Part shown: positions 18,646 to 26,992 of the stretch, piece by piece
Position numbering within the stretch: position 1 is the first letter of the stretch
How the letters are laid out: each line of letters starts with the position of its first letter
Assembly (NCBI RefSeq): GCF_019145475.1
Contig: NZ_JAHTKI010000001.1
Location: 682,001-746,000 of the forward strand
Length of the DNA: 64,000 bases
Origin: Pseudomonas botevensis
GTDB lineage: Bacteria; Pseudomonadota; Gammaproteobacteria; Pseudomonadales; Pseudomonadaceae
Direction of reading: 5' to 3'
Program-made: the position numbers and the translations under genes
The notes under the pieces: model-generated
Database searches by the model: none
Told to the model about the DNA's origin: nothing
The model's input: the letters and a program-made list of their open reading frames with translations, nothing else

Positions 18646-18675
18646 ACCCTGGCCACTATTTGTGGTGGCCAGGGT
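18646..18675 (+). terminator. hairpin after the di-heme gene
   Basis: ACCCTGGCCAC and GTGGCCAGGGT form an 11-bp perfect stem with an 8-base loop, 12 bases after the stop codon. The T tract is weak, so termination may be partial. Confidence 0.65.
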
Positions 18676-18755
18676 GAAAGTTTCATCTTCGCGAGGGCAA
18701 AAAACCTTGTTTCGTGCCTCAGAAACTCGGGTTTTCTGCCGTTAAAGAGACTGCC

Positions 18756-18772
18756 TGTGATCTGGATCACAT
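18756..18772. promoter_or_regulatory. Vfr/CRP-type binding site
   Basis: TGTGATCTGGATCACAT has perfect TGTGA-N6-TCACA arms and fits the Vfr consensus with one mismatch. It is 72-88 bases upstream of the diguanylate cyclase start codon, placing it near a promoter. This suggests cAMP-Vfr control of a c-di-GMP synthase. Confidence 0.6.
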
Positions 18773-18843
18773 TGTGTGTGCTTAACTGGCCGCATTGCAG
18801 GCACAATGCCATCTCTTTGATATGACGGGTCGGAGCTTTACCC

Positions 18844-20133
18844 TTGCCGCGTTCTTCTGCTGTACGTTTCAGCCATTTCCTACCTTCACTGCTGTTGTTG
18901 CTCGCGGGGTTGGCGGCTGCGTACGTCAAAGACCTCAACGTGTTCTTCACTTCTCTGTTTAACGTACTGCCGACTCTGGTGCTGTTGCTGGGCGGTGCCT
19001 ACTGTGCGGTTTACCGGCGTCAGCGCGAACTGTTTCTGATGCTGACGGTGTACATCGCCTACTTTCTGCTCGATACCCAGACCGACTATTACCGCGACAA
19101 CGGCAAGGTGCGCGAAGACGCGGCAGTGGTGTTCCATCTGGTCTGTCTGCTGCTGCCGTTATTGTTCGGCCTGTTCGCCGCGTGGCAGGAACGCACGCAT
19201 CTGTTTCAGGACATGGTGGCGCGCTTCGCCGTGCTGCTGGCCTTCGGCAGCGTGGCGCTGGGGCTTGAGCAAAGTTACCCGCAGGCGCTGTTGATGTGGC
19301 TCTCGGAAATCCGTTGGCCGGCGCTGCACGGCGCGTGGATGAGTCTGATCCAGTTGTCCTACCCGGTGTTCCTCTCGGCGTTTGTGTTGCTGGCCTGGCA
19401 ATATTGGCGCAACCCGCGTCCGCTGCATGCGGCGCAACTGGTGGGCTTGCTCGGGGTGTTCTGGATGCTGCCGAAAACCTTCATCCTGCCGTTTACCCTG
19501 AACATCATGTGCAGCCAGGTGATGCTGATGATCGCCGCCGCCGTGGCACATGAGGCTTATCAAATGGCCTTCCGCGACGAACTCACCGGCCTGCCGGGGC
19601 GTCGCGCACTCAACGAACGCATGCAGCGGCTGGGCCGCAACTATGTGCTGGCCATGAGTGACGTCGATCACTTCAAGAAATTCAACGACACCCACGGCCA
19701 CGATGTGGGCGACCAAGTGCTGCGTCTGGTCGCCAGCAAACTCTCGAAAATCAGCGGCGGCGGTAGGGCATATCGCTACGGTGGTGAGGAATTCGCCCTG
19801 GTGTTTGCAGGCAAAACCCTCGAGGAGTGTATGCCGCACCTGGAAGTGATCCGCGAGTCGATTGCCTCCTACAACATTCAACTGCGCAACCAGGAAAATC
19901 GCCCCCAGGACGATCAGCAGGGGCGTCAGCGCCGAGGCGGTTCCGGTGCTTCAAGCGTGTCGGTCACGGTCAGTATCGGCGTCGCCGAACGACTGGAGCA
20001 GCGCACCCCCGAAGAAGTGCTCAAGTCGGCTGACCAGGCGCTCTACAGTGCCAAGGGCGCGGGGCGTAACTGTGTGATGGCGTTCGGGCAGAACCGGCGT
20101 GGCGCGGTGCGCATGGACGGCGCTGCGGGTTGA
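18844..20133 (+). CDS. membrane diguanylate cyclase (GGDEF)
   Basis: The enzyme should make c-di-GMP from two GTP. The 429-residue protein has about seven hydrophobic segments in residues 10-235 and a C-terminal GGDEF domain from about 245. The signature is GGEEF at 313-317 and the substrate loop is FKKFNDTHGHDVGDQVL. No RxxD inhibitory site precedes the signature. A hydrophilic Gln/Arg/Gly-rich insert (about residues 350-370, NQENRPQDDQQGRQRRGGSG) interrupts the domain before TVSIGVAERL. The start is a TTG at 18844, chosen because GGAG lies at 18832-18835. It has its own promoter region between two lipid-oxidation genes. Confidence 0.88.
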   Translation: MPRSSAVRFSHFLPSLLLLLAGLAAAYVKDLNVFFTSLFNVLPTLVLLLGGAYCAVYRRQRELFLMLTVYIAYFLLDTQTDYYRDNGKVREDAAVVFHLVCLLLPLLFGLFAAWQERTHLFQDMVARFAVLLAFGSVALGLEQSYPQALLMWLSEIRWPALHGAWMSLIQLSYPVFLSAFVLLAWQYWRNPRPLHAAQLVGLLGVFWMLPKTFILPFTLNIMCSQVMLMIAAAVAHEAYQMAFRDELTGLPGRRALNERMQRLGRNYVLAMSDVDHFKKFNDTHGHDVGDQVLRLVASKLSKISGGGRAYRYGGEEFALVFAGKTLEECMPHLEVIRESIASYNIQLRNQENRPQDDQQGRQRRGGSGASSVSVTVSIGVAERLEQRTPEEVLKSADQALYSAKGAGRNCVMAFGQNRRGAVRMDGAAG

Positions 20134-20223
20134 GTGATGACGGCGCATTCAGCGTCTGGACAGTGATTGTGGGGGCGTGGTGGCCGGCAGTAGGTTTCAG
20201 ACATCTGCTGACGGAGAAGCACC

Positions 20224-22020
20224 ATGCCCGAGTACAAAGCCCCCCTGCGCGACATGCGCTTTCTGATCGACCACGTCTTCGACTTCCACACCAGCTACGC
20301 CGCCCTTGGCGCCCATGACGCCAGCCCGGACATGATCAGCGCGATCCTCGACGAGGGCGCGAAGTTCTGTGAGAACGTTCTGGCGCCGCTCAATCGCAGC
20401 GGTGACGAAGAGGGCTGCCATTTCGACAACGGTGTGGTGACAACGCCTGCGGGCTTCAAGCAAGCCTTCGCACAATACGTCGAGGGCGGCTGGCACGGTC
20501 TGGCGGCGGATCCGGCATACGGCGGCCAGGGCTTGCCGAGTTCGCTGGGGCTGGTGATCAGTGAGATGGTCGGCTCCAGCAACACGTCCTGGGGCATGTA
20601 TCCGGGCCTGACCCACGGTGCGATGTCGGCGATTCACGCCCATGGCACCGAAGAACAGAAAAACACCTATCTGAGCAAACTCACCGCCGGCCAGTGGACC
20701 GGCACCATGTGCCTGACCGAAGCCCACTGCGGCACCGATCTGGGCATCATCAAGACCCGCGCCGTGCCCCGGGCCGATGGCAGCTATGCGGTGACCGGCA
20801 GCAAGATTTTCATCTCGGCCGGCGAGCACGACATGAGCGACAACATCATCCACTTGGTGTTGGCGAAACTGCCGGACGCGCCGGCCGGGACCAAGGGCAT
20901 TTCCCTGTTCATCGTGCCGAAATTCCTGCCCGATGCAGCAGGTGAGGCGGGTGAACGCAACGGCGTTTCCTGCGGCTCGATCGAGCACAAGATGGGCATC
21001 AAGGCGTCGGCCACCTGCGTGCTCAACTTCGATGGCGCCACTGGCTTCCTGATCGGGGAGCCGAACAAGGGCCTGAACTGCATGTTCACCATGATGAACC
21101 ACGCGCGCCTCGGCACCGGCATGCAGGGGCTGTGTCTGGGCGAAGCGAGTTTCCAGGGCGCTATCAAGTACGCCAACGACCGCTTGCAGATGCGCGCCCT
21201 GACCGGCGCCAAGGCTGCGGACAAACCGGCTGACCCGATCATCGTCCACCCGGACGTGCGCCGGATGCTGCTGACCATGAAAGCCTTCAACGAAGGCAAC
21301 CGCGCGCTGACGTACTTCACCGCGCAGATGCTCGATGTCGCCCACCTGAGCGCGGATGCCGAGGCGCGTCAGGAGGCCGAAGACCTGTTGGCGTTCCTCA
21401 CGCCGATCTGCAAGGCCTTCATGACCGACACCGGGCTGGAGGTGACCAACCACGGCATGCAGGTGTTCGGCGGCCATGGTTTCATCCGCGAGTGGGGCAT
21501 GGAACAACTGGTGCGCGATTGCCGGATCGCACCGATCTACGAGGGCACCAACGGCATTCAGGCGCTGGACCTGCTCGGGCGCAAAGTGCTCGGCAGCCAG
21601 GGCAAGCTGCTGCGCAACTTCACCAAAATCGTCCACAAGTTCTGCGCGGCCAACGCCGGGCACCCACAGTTGGGCGCGTTCGTGACGCAACTCGATGGCC
21701 TCAACCAGCAATGGGGCGAGCTGACCATGAAGGTCGGCATGGCGGCGATGAAAAATCCGGATGAGGTCGGCGCCGCGTCAGTGGATTACCTGATGTACAG
21801 CGGCTATATCGTTCTTGGTTATCTGTGGCTGCGCATGGCGCTGGTGGCGCAGGCCAAGTTGGAAACGGATGAGGGCGACGCCGATTTCTGCCGGGGCAAA
21901 CTGGTGACTTGCGAGTTCTACTTCAAGCGGCTGCTGCCGAGGACGGCGGCGCATCGGTCTGCGATCGAGGCGGGGAGTGATTGCCTGATGAAGTTGCCCG
22001 CCGAACTGTTCGCGGTTTAG
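20224..22020 (+). CDS. acyl-CoA dehydrogenase, second paralogue
   Basis: The 598-residue protein begins MPEYKAPLRDMRFLIDHVFDF and closely resembles the first paralogue, with [17 protein letters not shown] and [17 protein letters not shown] (catalytic Glu440). It should perform the same FAD-dependent alpha,beta-dehydrogenation of acyl-CoA, probably with a different chain-length range. A Shine-Dalgarno ACGGAGAAG precedes the ATG. The likely counterpart is PA0507. No PsrA site is visible just upstream. It may be cotranscribed with the cyclase gene (90-base gap). Confidence 0.9.
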   Translation: MPEYKAPLRDMRFLIDHVFDFHTSYAALGAHDASPDMISAILDEGAKFCENVLAPLNRSGDEEGCHFDNGVVTTPAGFKQAFAQYVEGGWHGLAADPAYGGQGLPSSLGLVISEMVGSSNTSWGMYPGLTHGAMSAIHAHGTEEQKNTYLSKLTAGQWTGTMCLTEAHCGTDLGIIKTRAVPRADGSYAVTGSKIFISAGEHDMSDNIIHLVLAKLPDAPAGTKGISLFIVPKFLPDAAGEAGERNGVSCGSIEHKMGIKASATCVLNFDGATGFLIGEPNKGLNCMFTMMNHARLGTGMQGLCLGEASFQGAIKYANDRLQMRALTGAKAADKPADPIIVHPDVRRMLLTMKAFNEGNRALTYFTAQMLDVAHLSADAEARQEAEDLLAFLTPICKAFMTDTGLEVTNHGMQVFGGHGFIREWGMEQLVRDCRIAPIYEGTNGIQALDLLGRKVLGSQGKLLRNFTKIVHKFCAANAGHPQLGAFVTQLDGLNQQWGELTMKVGMAAMKNPDEVGAASVDYLMYSGYIVLGYLWLRMALVAQAKLETDEGDADFCRGKLVTCEFYFKRLLPRTAAHRSAIEAGSDCLMKLPAELFAV

Positions 22021-22028
22021 GAAAAAGT

Positions 22029-22104
22029 AAAAGATCGCAGCCAGTACGGGTGCCTGCAGGAACATGAATTCCTTCGCAGGCGCCGGTGCTGGCTGCGATC
22101 TTTT
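22029..22104. repeat. long inverted repeat with nested hairpin
   Basis: AAAAGATCGCAGCCAG (22029-22044) and CTGGCTGCGATCTTTT (22089-22104) are perfect 16-bp inverted arms 44 bases apart. A second stem GCCTGC/GCAGGC lies inside (22052-22057 and 22076-22081). It lies 9 bases after a stop codon and ends in TTTTTC, so it can work as a terminator. The GATCGCAGCC arms look like a dispersed repeat family of fluorescent pseudomonads. Confidence 0.75.
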
Positions 22105-22231
22105 TCTAGTGACCAAAAATAACAAAACAGTCACTGGTTGACCCTATGTGTCGCAAAAGTTGTTGGGTTACACTCCGGCTCAACGAAATCACCCTTCACG
22201 AATCACCTGTTTAGATCTTGCGAGGTTTGCC

Positions 22232-24010
22232 ATGGCTGACTACAAAGCGCCGCTGCGCGATATGCGCTTCGTCCTCAACGAAGTATTCGAAGTCGCCAAA
22301 CTCTGGGCCGAGTTGCCCGCTCTGGCAGAGACCGTCGATGCCGAAACCGTCGAAGCCATTCTCGAAGAGGCCGGCAAGGTCACCAGCAAAAGCATCGCGC
22401 CCCTGAGCCGTGCGGCTGACGAAGAAGGTTGCCACTGGGCCGAAGGTGCCGTCACCACGCCGGCCGGTTTCCCACAGGCCTATCAGACTTATGCCGAAGG
22501 CGGCTGGGTCGGCGTTGGCGGTGATCCGGCCTACGGTGGCATGGGCATGCCCAAGGCGGTGTCGGCCCAGGTCGAGGAAATGGTCAACTCCGCCAGCCTG
22601 GCCTTCGGTCTGTACCCGATGCTGACCGCCGGTGCCTGCCTGTCGATCAATGCCCACGCCAGCGAAGAGCTGAAAGCCGCGTACCTGCCGAACATGTATG
22701 CCGGGATCTGGGCCGGCTCGATGTGCCTGACCGAGCCGCACGCCGGCACCGACCTGGGGATCATTCGCACCAAGGCCGAACCTCAGGCCGACGGCTCCTA
22801 CAAGGTCAGCGGCACCAAGATCTTCATCACCGGCGGCGAACACGACCTGACCGAAAACATCATCCACCTGGTCCTGGCAAAACTGCCGGACGCACCGGCG
22901 GGGCCGAAAGGCATTTCACTGTTCCTGGTGCCGAAGTTCCTGGTCAATGCCGATGGCAGCCTGGGCGCGCGTAACCCGGCGAACTGCGGTTCGATCGAAC
23001 ACAAAATGGGTATCCAGGCGTCCGCCACCTGCGTGATGAACTTCGACGAGGCCGAAGGTTATCTGGTCGGCGAGCCGAACAAAGGCCTGGCGGCGATGTT
23101 CACCATGATGAACTACGAGCGTCTGGGCGTCGGTATCCAGGGGCTGGCGACCGGCGAGCGCTCCTATCAGAACGCTGTTGAATACGCCCGCGACCGTCTG
23201 CAGAGCCGTTCGCCGACGGGGGCGCAGAACAAGGACAAGGTCGCCGATCCGATCATCGTTCACCCGGACGTGCGCCGGATGTTGCTGACCATGAAAGCCT
23301 CCAACGAAGGTGGCCGTGCGTTCTCCACTTACGTGGCGATGCAACTCGACACCGCCAAGTTCAGCGAAGACGCGGCGACTCGCAAGCGTGCCGAGGACCT
23401 GGTTGCGCTGCTGACCCCGGTGGCCAAGGCGTTCCTGACCGACCTCGGTCTGGAAACCACCGTCCACGGCCAGCAGATTTTCGGCGGCCACGGCTACATT
23501 CGTGAGTGGGGCCAGGAACAACTGGTGCGCGATGTACGCATCACCCAGATCTACGAAGGCACCAATGGCATTCAGGCGCTGGACCTGGTGGGCCGCAAGA
23601 TCGTCGGCAGCGGCGGCGCGTTCTACAAACTGTTCGCCGACGAGATCCGCCACTTCACCGCGACCGCCAGTGCCGATCTGGGCGAGTTCACTCAGCCGCT
23701 GAATGCTGCCGTCGACACCCTCGACGAGCTGACCGCATGGCTGCTGGATCGGGCGAAAGCCAACCCGAACGAGATCGGCGCGGCGTCGGTCGAGTACCTG
23801 CAAGCGTTCGGCTATACCGCTTACGCCTACATGTGGGCGCTGATGGCCAAGGCTTCGCTGGGCAAGGAAGCGCAGGACGATTTCTACGCGAGCAAACTCG
23901 GCACCGCGAGGTTCTATTTCGCCCGTCTGCTGCCACGAATCCACTCGCTGAGCGCGTCGGTCAAGGCCGGTAGCGAATCGCTGTTCCTGCTGGATGCCGC
24001 GCAGTTTTGA
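22232..24010 (+). CDS. acyl-CoA dehydrogenase, third paralogue
   Basis: The 592-residue protein begins [23 protein letters not shown]. It has AGSMCLTEPHAGTDLGI and IYEGTNGIQALDLVGRK with Glu442 in the catalytic position. It is more divergent from the other two, for example FGGHGYIREWGQEQL and a shorter C-terminus. It probably corresponds to PA0508 (FadE2). The ATG at 22232 matches the paralogues; the frame extends upstream to 22148 but without homology. The rsmY control region begins just after its stop. Confidence 0.9.
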   Translation: MADYKAPLRDMRFVLNEVFEVAKLWAELPALAETVDAETVEAILEEAGKVTSKSIAPLSRAADEEGCHWAEGAVTTPAGFPQAYQTYAEGGWVGVGGDPAYGGMGMPKAVSAQVEEMVNSASLAFGLYPMLTAGACLSINAHASEELKAAYLPNMYAGIWAGSMCLTEPHAGTDLGIIRTKAEPQADGSYKVSGTKIFITGGEHDLTENIIHLVLAKLPDAPAGPKGISLFLVPKFLVNADGSLGARNPANCGSIEHKMGIQASATCVMNFDEAEGYLVGEPNKGLAAMFTMMNYERLGVGIQGLATGERSYQNAVEYARDRLQSRSPTGAQNKDKVADPIIVHPDVRRMLLTMKASNEGGRAFSTYVAMQLDTAKFSEDAATRKRAEDLVALLTPVAKAFLTDLGLETTVHGQQIFGGHGYIREWGQEQLVRDVRITQIYEGTNGIQALDLVGRKIVGSGGAFYKLFADEIRHFTATASADLGEFTQPLNAAVDTLDELTAWLLDRAKANPNEIGAASVEYLQAFGYTAYAYMWALMAKASLGKEAQDDFYASKLGTARFYFARLLPRIHSLSASVKAGSESLFLLDAAQF

Positions 24011-24023
24011 GAATGTAACGTCA

Positions 24024-24041
24024 TGTAAGCAATCTCTTACA
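24024..24041 (+). promoter_or_regulatory. GacA box (upstream activating sequence of rsmY)
   Basis: TGTAAGCAATCTCTTACA fits the GacA-binding consensus TGTAAG-N6-CTTACA exactly. It lies about 57 bases upstream of the presumed rsmY -10 region, as in known GacA-controlled small RNA genes. It begins only 13 bases after the preceding stop codon. Confidence 0.93.
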
Positions 24042-24097
24042 TGACGTGCTGCTGTTCTCCCATAGGCGCAGATTGGATCCAGAGCTAATCTACTTTC

Positions 24098-24220
24098 CAT
24101 GGACGTCGCGCAGGAAGCGCAAAGCAACAACACGGACACGTAGGGATTCTGCCAGGGTGGCGGAGTGAAATGGATGTCAGGGAAACAGTCTGCAAAACCC
24201 CGCTTCGGCGGGGTTTTCTT
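24098..24220 (+). ncRNA. rsmY: RsmY small regulatory RNA
   Basis: RsmY titrates the RNA-binding translational regulators RsmA/RsmE and relieves repression of secondary metabolism and biofilm genes. The region has no ORF but repeated GGA motifs (near 24101, 24113, 24134, 24143, 24162 and 24172). It includes the typical GCGCAGGAAGCGCAAAG stem-loop and ends in AAAACCCCGC-TTCG-GCGGGGTTTT. A -10-like TAATCT at 24086-24091 puts the 5' end near 24097-24098. Length of about 120 bases and the GacA box upstream agree with RsmY of other pseudomonads. Confidence 0.92.
24194..24220 (+). terminator. rsmY intrinsic terminator
   Basis: AAAACCCCGC-TTCG-GCGGGGTTTT followed by CTT. The A-run/T-run symmetry means it can also stop the converging LysR transcript. 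Confidence 0.95.
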
Positions 24221-24238
24221 ATGCCTGCAGAAAAGTGT

Positions 24239-25168
24239 TCAGCTCAAGGCATCCAGCGGCGGCGCGCCTTTCAGCGGTTTTTCCTCACGCTGCATCACCT
24301 CTTCCAGCAAGGTTCGCAGCAGGGCCAGAGACGCCTGCTGGCGTTGTACATCGCGACATACCAGCCCGACTTTCAGCGGCACCCGGGGTTCGCTCAGCGG
24401 TTTCCAGAGCAATTCCTGATCGTCGTACTCCTTTTGCGAGCGACCGGGCAGCACCGTCGCCAGGCGCGTGTGCGGCAGGCTGTCGAGAATCCCCACCATA
24501 TTGTTCAGCTCGGCCTGTACTTGTGGGCGACGGCCGAGGTTGGCGAGTTGCGCCTGCCAGATCTGTCGGATCTGAAACTCCTCGCCCAGCAACAACATCG
24601 GCAGTTCGGCAGCCTGGCTCATCGAGACTTTCTTGAATTCGCGCAATGGATGATCCGCCGGGATGACCAGCGTCAGTTCATCTTCGTACAGCATCACGCC
24701 GTGCAGCCCCGGTTGGCGCGGTGGCAGATAACTGATGCCGATATCCAGCGAGCCGTTGAGCAGGCGCCGTTCGATTTCCAGCCCCGTCAACTCGTAGATC
24801 TGCACCACCAGATGCGGTTGCGCCTTGCGCACCCGTTCGAGCATCTGCGGCACCAGGCTGGTGTGGACCGTTTGCAGCACCCCGATCGCCAGCGTGCGCA
24901 GAGCCTGGCCCTTGAAGTTGCCCAGGGCTTCCCGCGCCCGTTGCATGCCATCGAGCAATGGCAGCGCGTGGTTGTACAAAGTATGAGCGGCGAGGGTCGG
25001 CAGCAGGCGTTTGCTGCTGCGTTCGAACAGGGTGACGTCGAGGTTTTGCTCGAGTTGGCGGATCTGCTGGGACAGCGCCGGCTGAGAGATCGACAGGCGT
25101 TCGGCGGCGCGCCCGACATGACCTTCTTCGTAGACCGCGACGAAATAACGCAGTTGTTTGAAATCCAT
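24239..25168 (-). CDS. LysR-family transcriptional regulator
   Basis: The 309-residue protein begins MDFKQLRYFVAVYEEGHVGRAAE with the LysR winged helix-turn-helix (RLSISQPALSQQIRQLE, residues ~27-45) and an effector-binding domain from about 90. It is divergent from the class III aminotransferase gene with a 169-base gap that holds LysR-type half sites, so it probably controls that gene and itself. The inducer is unknown. Confidence 0.9.
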   Translation of the reverse strand: MDFKQLRYFVAVYEEGHVGRAAERLSISQPALSQQIRQLEQNLDVTLFERSSKRLLPTLAAHTLYNHALPLLDGMQRAREALGNFKGQALRTLAIGVLQTVHTSLVPQMLERVRKAQPHLVVQIYELTGLEIERRLLNGSLDIGISYLPPRQPGLHGVMLYEDELTLVIPADHPLREFKKVSMSQAAELPMLLLGEEFQIRQIWQAQLANLGRRPQVQAELNNMVGILDSLPHTRLATVLPGRSQKEYDDQELLWKPLSEPRVPLKVGLVCRDVQRQQASLALLRTLLEEVMQREEKPLKGAPPLDALS

Positions 25169-25196
25169 AAGTAATGCTTATCGAAAATGCTGATAA
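25167..25196. promoter_or_regulatory. LysR-type operator in the divergent promoter region
   Basis: TTATC-N9-GATAA (25178-25182 and 25192-25196) contains a T-N11-A core. It is overlapped by ATAAG-N5-CTTAT (25167-25181). The array touches the LysR gene's start, as expected for autoregulation. Confidence 0.45.
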
Positions 25197-25337
25197 ATCG
25201 AAATGGCCCGAGGCCGTGATGAGGCCTAGTCTAACCGCATTCACGAGGCTTACAGGGCCGGAAAGGGCGATGACCAGCGTTTGTTTCGAAAGCGTTTACA
25301 TAGGCAGTTCAAAACATCTCGAACGAGGTGTTTTTCA

Positions 25338-26621
25338 ATGAATCTGTTCAGTCTGCGGCGTCCTGCGCCGAGCCTCGATGATCTGGCGTTTGAAACCGTC
25401 GAAGCGGATAGCGGCGACAGCCTGAGTGCTGAGCGTCTGATGCCGAGTGTCGAACGTCCGCAACAGGTTTTCGTCCGCGGCCAGGGCTCCTGGCTGTGGG
25501 ACAGCAATGACCGCGCCTATCTGGACTTTTCCCAGGCGGGCGGTGCCAACAGCCTCGGCCACAGCCCCTCGGCGCTGGTCAAGGCGATCGCCAGTCAGGC
25601 CCAGGCCCTGATCAATCCCGGTTTCAATCTGCACAATCGCGGCATGCTCAGTCTGGCCGAGCGCCTGTGCGCCAGCACCGCCAGCGATCAAGCCTATCTG
25701 CTCAACAGCGGCAGCGAAGCCTGCGAAGCGGCGATCAAACTGGCGCGCAAATGGGGCCAACTGCATCGCGGCGGTGCGTCGCGGATCATCGTTGCCAGAC
25801 AAGGCTGTCACGGCCGTAGTCTGGCGACGATCTCGGCGTCGGACAGTTCCAACCTGCACAATCGCTTCGCGCCGCTGCTGCCGGGTTTCGATCTGGTGCC
25901 CTTCAATGATCTGCCGGCGCTGCATGCCGCCGTGGATGCGCAGACTGTGGCAATCATGCTCGAACCGATCCAGAGCGACGCCGGGGTGATTCCTGCAACC
26001 GAGCGTTACCTCAAAGGTGTTGAGCATCTGTGCCGTGAGTTGGGGATTCTGCTGATACTCGATGAAGTGCAGACCGGCATTGGCCGCTGCGGCAACCTGC
26101 TCGCCGAACAGTCCTACGGCGTACGGGCCGATATCGTCGTACTCGGCAAGGGGCTGGGCGGTGGCGTCCCGCTGGCGGCGCTGCTGGCGCGGGGCAAAGC
26201 CTGCTGCTTCGTGCCCGGCGAACTCGGTGGTACACACCATGGCAATGCCTTGATGACCGCCGCCGGCCTGGTGGTGCTCGACTCCGTGCAGGATCGCGCC
26301 TTCCTTGAGCAAGTGCGGGAAAACGGCCAGCACCTGCGCGAAGGTCTGTCACGCCTGGCCCATCGTTACGGTCACGGCGAACTGCGCGGCCAGGGGCTGT
26401 TCTGGGGATTGACGCTGTCGGACGATTCCGCCGACGCCGTCGTCAATGCCGCGTTGCACGAACGCCTGCTGCTCAACGCGCCACAAGCCGACTGCCTGCG
26501 CTTCACCCCGGCACTCACCGTCAGCAAGGCCAACATCGACGAAATGCTCCTGCGCCTGGCCCGCGCCTTCTCCCGAGTGCGCACCGCACAACTGCAATGC
26601 CGCAAAGGGATTGCCGTCTGA
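25338..26621 (+). CDS. class III PLP aminotransferase (acetylornithine aminotransferase-like)
   Basis: The 427-residue protein shows the class III fold: LLNSGSEACEAAIKLARKWG for cofactor phosphate binding, LDEVQTGIGRCGN with the cofactor Asp, and VLGKGLGGGVPLAA with the Schiff-base Lys271. It resembles ArgD/AruC enzymes that act on omega-amino groups, but its N-terminal ~40 residues differ. The likely counterpart is PA0530. The ATG at 25338 gives MNLFSLRRPAPSLDD. The frame continues upstream to 25281 without support. Control by the divergent LysR gene is inferred. Confidence 0.88.
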   Translation: MNLFSLRRPAPSLDDLAFETVEADSGDSLSAERLMPSVERPQQVFVRGQGSWLWDSNDRAYLDFSQAGGANSLGHSPSALVKAIASQAQALINPGFNLHNRGMLSLAERLCASTASDQAYLLNSGSEACEAAIKLARKWGQLHRGGASRIIVARQGCHGRSLATISASDSSNLHNRFAPLLPGFDLVPFNDLPALHAAVDAQTVAIMLEPIQSDAGVIPATERYLKGVEHLCRELGILLILDEVQTGIGRCGNLLAEQSYGVRADIVVLGKGLGGGVPLAALLARGKACCFVPGELGGTHHGNALMTAAGLVVLDSVQDRAFLEQVRENGQHLREGLSRLAHRYGHGELRGQGLFWGLTLSDDSADAVVNAALHERLLLNAPQADCLRFTPALTVSKANIDEMLLRLARAFSRVRTAQLQCRKGIAV

Positions 26622-26668
26622 TCCGAAGTTTCCTACCCGAATTCAAGAACCGTCTCGCGGTATAACGC

Positions 26669-26708
26669 ACGCCCCACGCCTGATTCTTTTGGCGTGGGGC
26701 GTTTTTTT
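26669..26708 (+). terminator. intrinsic terminator after the aminotransferase gene
   Basis: ACGCCCCACGCC and GGCGTGGGGCGT form a 12-bp stem with a 10-base loop and a seven-T tail. Confidence 0.95.
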
Positions 26709-26810
26709 GTGTTGGAGACGGGCAAACAAATGCACTGAACCCTGACAAACGGCACTGGTCAATCAGCTTGTATGGCTCAGTCGAGCCAACCCCCAATCAG
26801 GAGCTGCCCC

Positions 26811-26969
26811 ATGGACTTTATCCGCATCATCATCGCCATTCTGTTGCCGCCGCTGGGTGTGTTTCTGCAGGTCGGGTTCGGCGGGGCGTTCTGGCTGAAT
26901 ATTCTGCTGACGTTGTGCGGTTACATTCCCGGGATCGTGCATGCGGTGTACATCATTGCCAAGCGTTGA
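26811..26969 (+). CDS. YqaE/Pmp3-family small membrane protein
   Basis: The 52-residue peptide MDFIRIIIAILLPPLGVFLQ... has two membrane segments (about 3-22 and 29-49) and the Pmp3 motif LPPLGVFLQVG. Family members help keep membrane potential and ion homeostasis under salt or stress. CAGGAGCT precedes the ATG at 26811. The gene is flanked by a terminator and a REP region, so it is monocistronic. Confidence 0.92.
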   Translation: MDFIRIIIAILLPPLGVFLQVGFGGAFWLNILLTLCGYIPGIVHAVYIIAKR

Positions 26970-26992
26970 GTCTGCCGGGGTCTGACAGATTA

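Noticed and set aside
24018..24047. Perfect 12-bp hairpin read only as a terminator of the third acyl-CoA dehydrogenase
   Set aside because: It has no U tract and contains the exact GacA box, and a clear RsmY gene follows, so the activator site is the main reading.
24170..25174. 334-residue plus-strand open frame over the LysR gene
   Set aside because: Shadow of the LysR gene. It also runs through the rsmY terminator.
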